Below are positions 63,474-64,000 of a DNA stretch of 64,000 nucleotides, in pieces; the stretch's first letter is position 1, and each line of letters opens with the position of its first letter. The DNA comes from Flavisolibacter ginsenosidimutans (lineage in GTDB: Bacteria > Bacteroidota > Bacteroidia > Chitinophagales > Chitinophagaceae). The notes beneath the pieces are model-generated. The model searched no databases and was not told where the DNA came from. It worked only from the letters and a program-made list of their open reading frames with translations. The translations under genes and the position numbers were made by a program. The stretch is taken from NCBI RefSeq assembly GCF_007970805.1, contig NZ_CP042433.1, positions 868,001 to 932,000 of the forward strand. The letters run 5' to 3'.

Positions 63474-64000
63474 ATGTTAACAGCAGAAAAAACACTTTAC
63501 AAAGACCAGTCTCCGGCCCTGCAGAACATTGCGGAAAAAATTGGTAACGGTGAACGTATCAATGAGGAAGAAGGCCTCCTTCTTTTTGAAAAGGGAAGCC
63601 TTTCTTTTTTGGGCTCACTTGCCAACAGCGTTCGTGAAAGATTGCACGGCGACAATGTTTATTTCAACCGCAATTTTCATATTGAACCCACGAATGTTTG
63701 TGTTTTTTCCTGCAACTTCTGCGCTTATTCGCAGTTATACGCCCATCGGGAAGAAGGCTGGGAACTAAGTCTTGACCAGATGTTGAACATCGTTAAAAGC
63801 TATGACTCGCAACCAGTCACTGAGGTTCACATTGTGGGCGGCGTTCATCCAAAAATGAATCTTTATTTTTTTGTTGACTTGTTGAAAGCAATCAAGGCTT
63901 ACCGCTCTGATTTGCACATCAAGGCTTTTACGGCAGTTGAACTCGACTACATGTTTCGCAAGGCCAAAGTTTCGGTTGATGAAGGCGTTCAGATTTTGAA
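63474..64000 (+). CDS. mqnE: Aminofutalosine synthase, 5' part
   Basis: About 175 N-terminal residues of a radical SAM enzyme; the 3' end is outside the window. The start is ATG 63474 (MLTAEKTLYKDQS). The cluster motif is PTNVCVFSCNFCAYS with Cys76, Cys80 and Cys83, followed by GGVHPKMNLYFFVDLLKAIK and HIKAFTAVELDYM, which match MqnE (and, more distantly, MqnC and CofH). It makes aminofutalosine from 3-enolpyruvylbenzoate in futalosine menaquinone synthesis, as expected for Chitinophagaceae. Confidence 0.92.
   Translation, partial: MLTAEKTLYKDQSPALQNIAEKIGNGERINEEEGLLLFEKGSLSFLGSLANSVRERLHGDNVYFNRNFHIEPTNVCVFSCNFCAYSQLYAHREEGWELSLDQMLNIVKSYDSQPVTEVHIVGGVHPKMNLYFFVDLLKAIKAYRSDLHIKAFTAVELDYMFRKAKVSVDEGVQIL

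Overview
The window (about 47% GC by eye) looks like chromosomal DNA of a Bacteroidota bacterium, most likely family Chitinophagaceae; genus cannot be fixed from sequence alone. Signs: two secreted proteins with type IX secretion C-terminal domains (11901-13802 type B, 59332-63396 type A), a GLPGLI protein beside an outer-membrane barrel gene, the parE-DUF1835-parC order, a DUF5686 protein, futalosine-pathway MqnE, near absence of Shine-Dalgarno sequences, and TAnnTTTG promoter boxes. Coding density is high. I saw no rRNA, tRNA, IS transposase, prophage or CRISPR.

Layout. 1-2114: the end of an outer-membrane barrel gene and a GLPGLI gene. 2211-11766: a storage and sugar cluster with a GH13 maltodextrin hydrolase and SLC45-type MFS carrier (one operon), glgC, glgA, and, divergent from glgA, an FHS-type sugar:H+ symporter plus ROK kinase operon. 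Together these would import and phosphorylate glucose or maltodextrin and make ADP-glucose and glycogen; no branching enzyme or phosphorylase is in view. 11901-19366: T9SS lectin/PKD protein, lipA, a barrel-like protein, OsmC, recF, a secreted NIPSNAP protein, an O-acetyltransferase and a small alpha/beta protein. 19363-25135: a heme uptake operon on the minus strand (uncharacterised membrane-anchored protein, TonB receptor, hmuT, hmuU, hmuV), with its last genes overlapping. 25196-32063: trhO, a small membrane protein, the DUF5686 protein, an OmpA protein, an orphan LuxR response regulator and a SET-domain protein. 32177-39697: housekeeping genes on the plus strand (mgtE, glmS, lepB, cdd, accD, smpB). 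39829-45148: parC, DUF1835 and parE on the minus strand. 45583-52501: a small acidic protein with a strong ribosome binding site, aminopeptidase P, an orphan peptide-binding lipoprotein, an M1 peptidase and a flippase. 52697-64000: NlpC/P60, dnaE, trxA, a nucleoside-type MFS, a 1354-residue M43 protease-like T9SS protein, and the 5' part of mqnE.

The least explained content is between genes. First, a 135-165 bp element with a GTTGCGTCGCAC-type end occurs twice (6994-7160, 35712-35847) with two solo ends. Second, at least six intergenic elements of about 90-100 bp share one design: arms of degenerate 7-10 bp tandem phrases facing each other in inverted orientation around a 20-35 bp core, with the phrase differing between elements. 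Third, several TAnnTTTG boxes end only 4-5 nt before a start codon, suggesting leaderless mRNAs. Other oddities are a ROK kinase without the zinc-cysteine motif, a sugar symporter with a 140-residue insertion, and two convergent gene pairs that overlap through the same CTAA.
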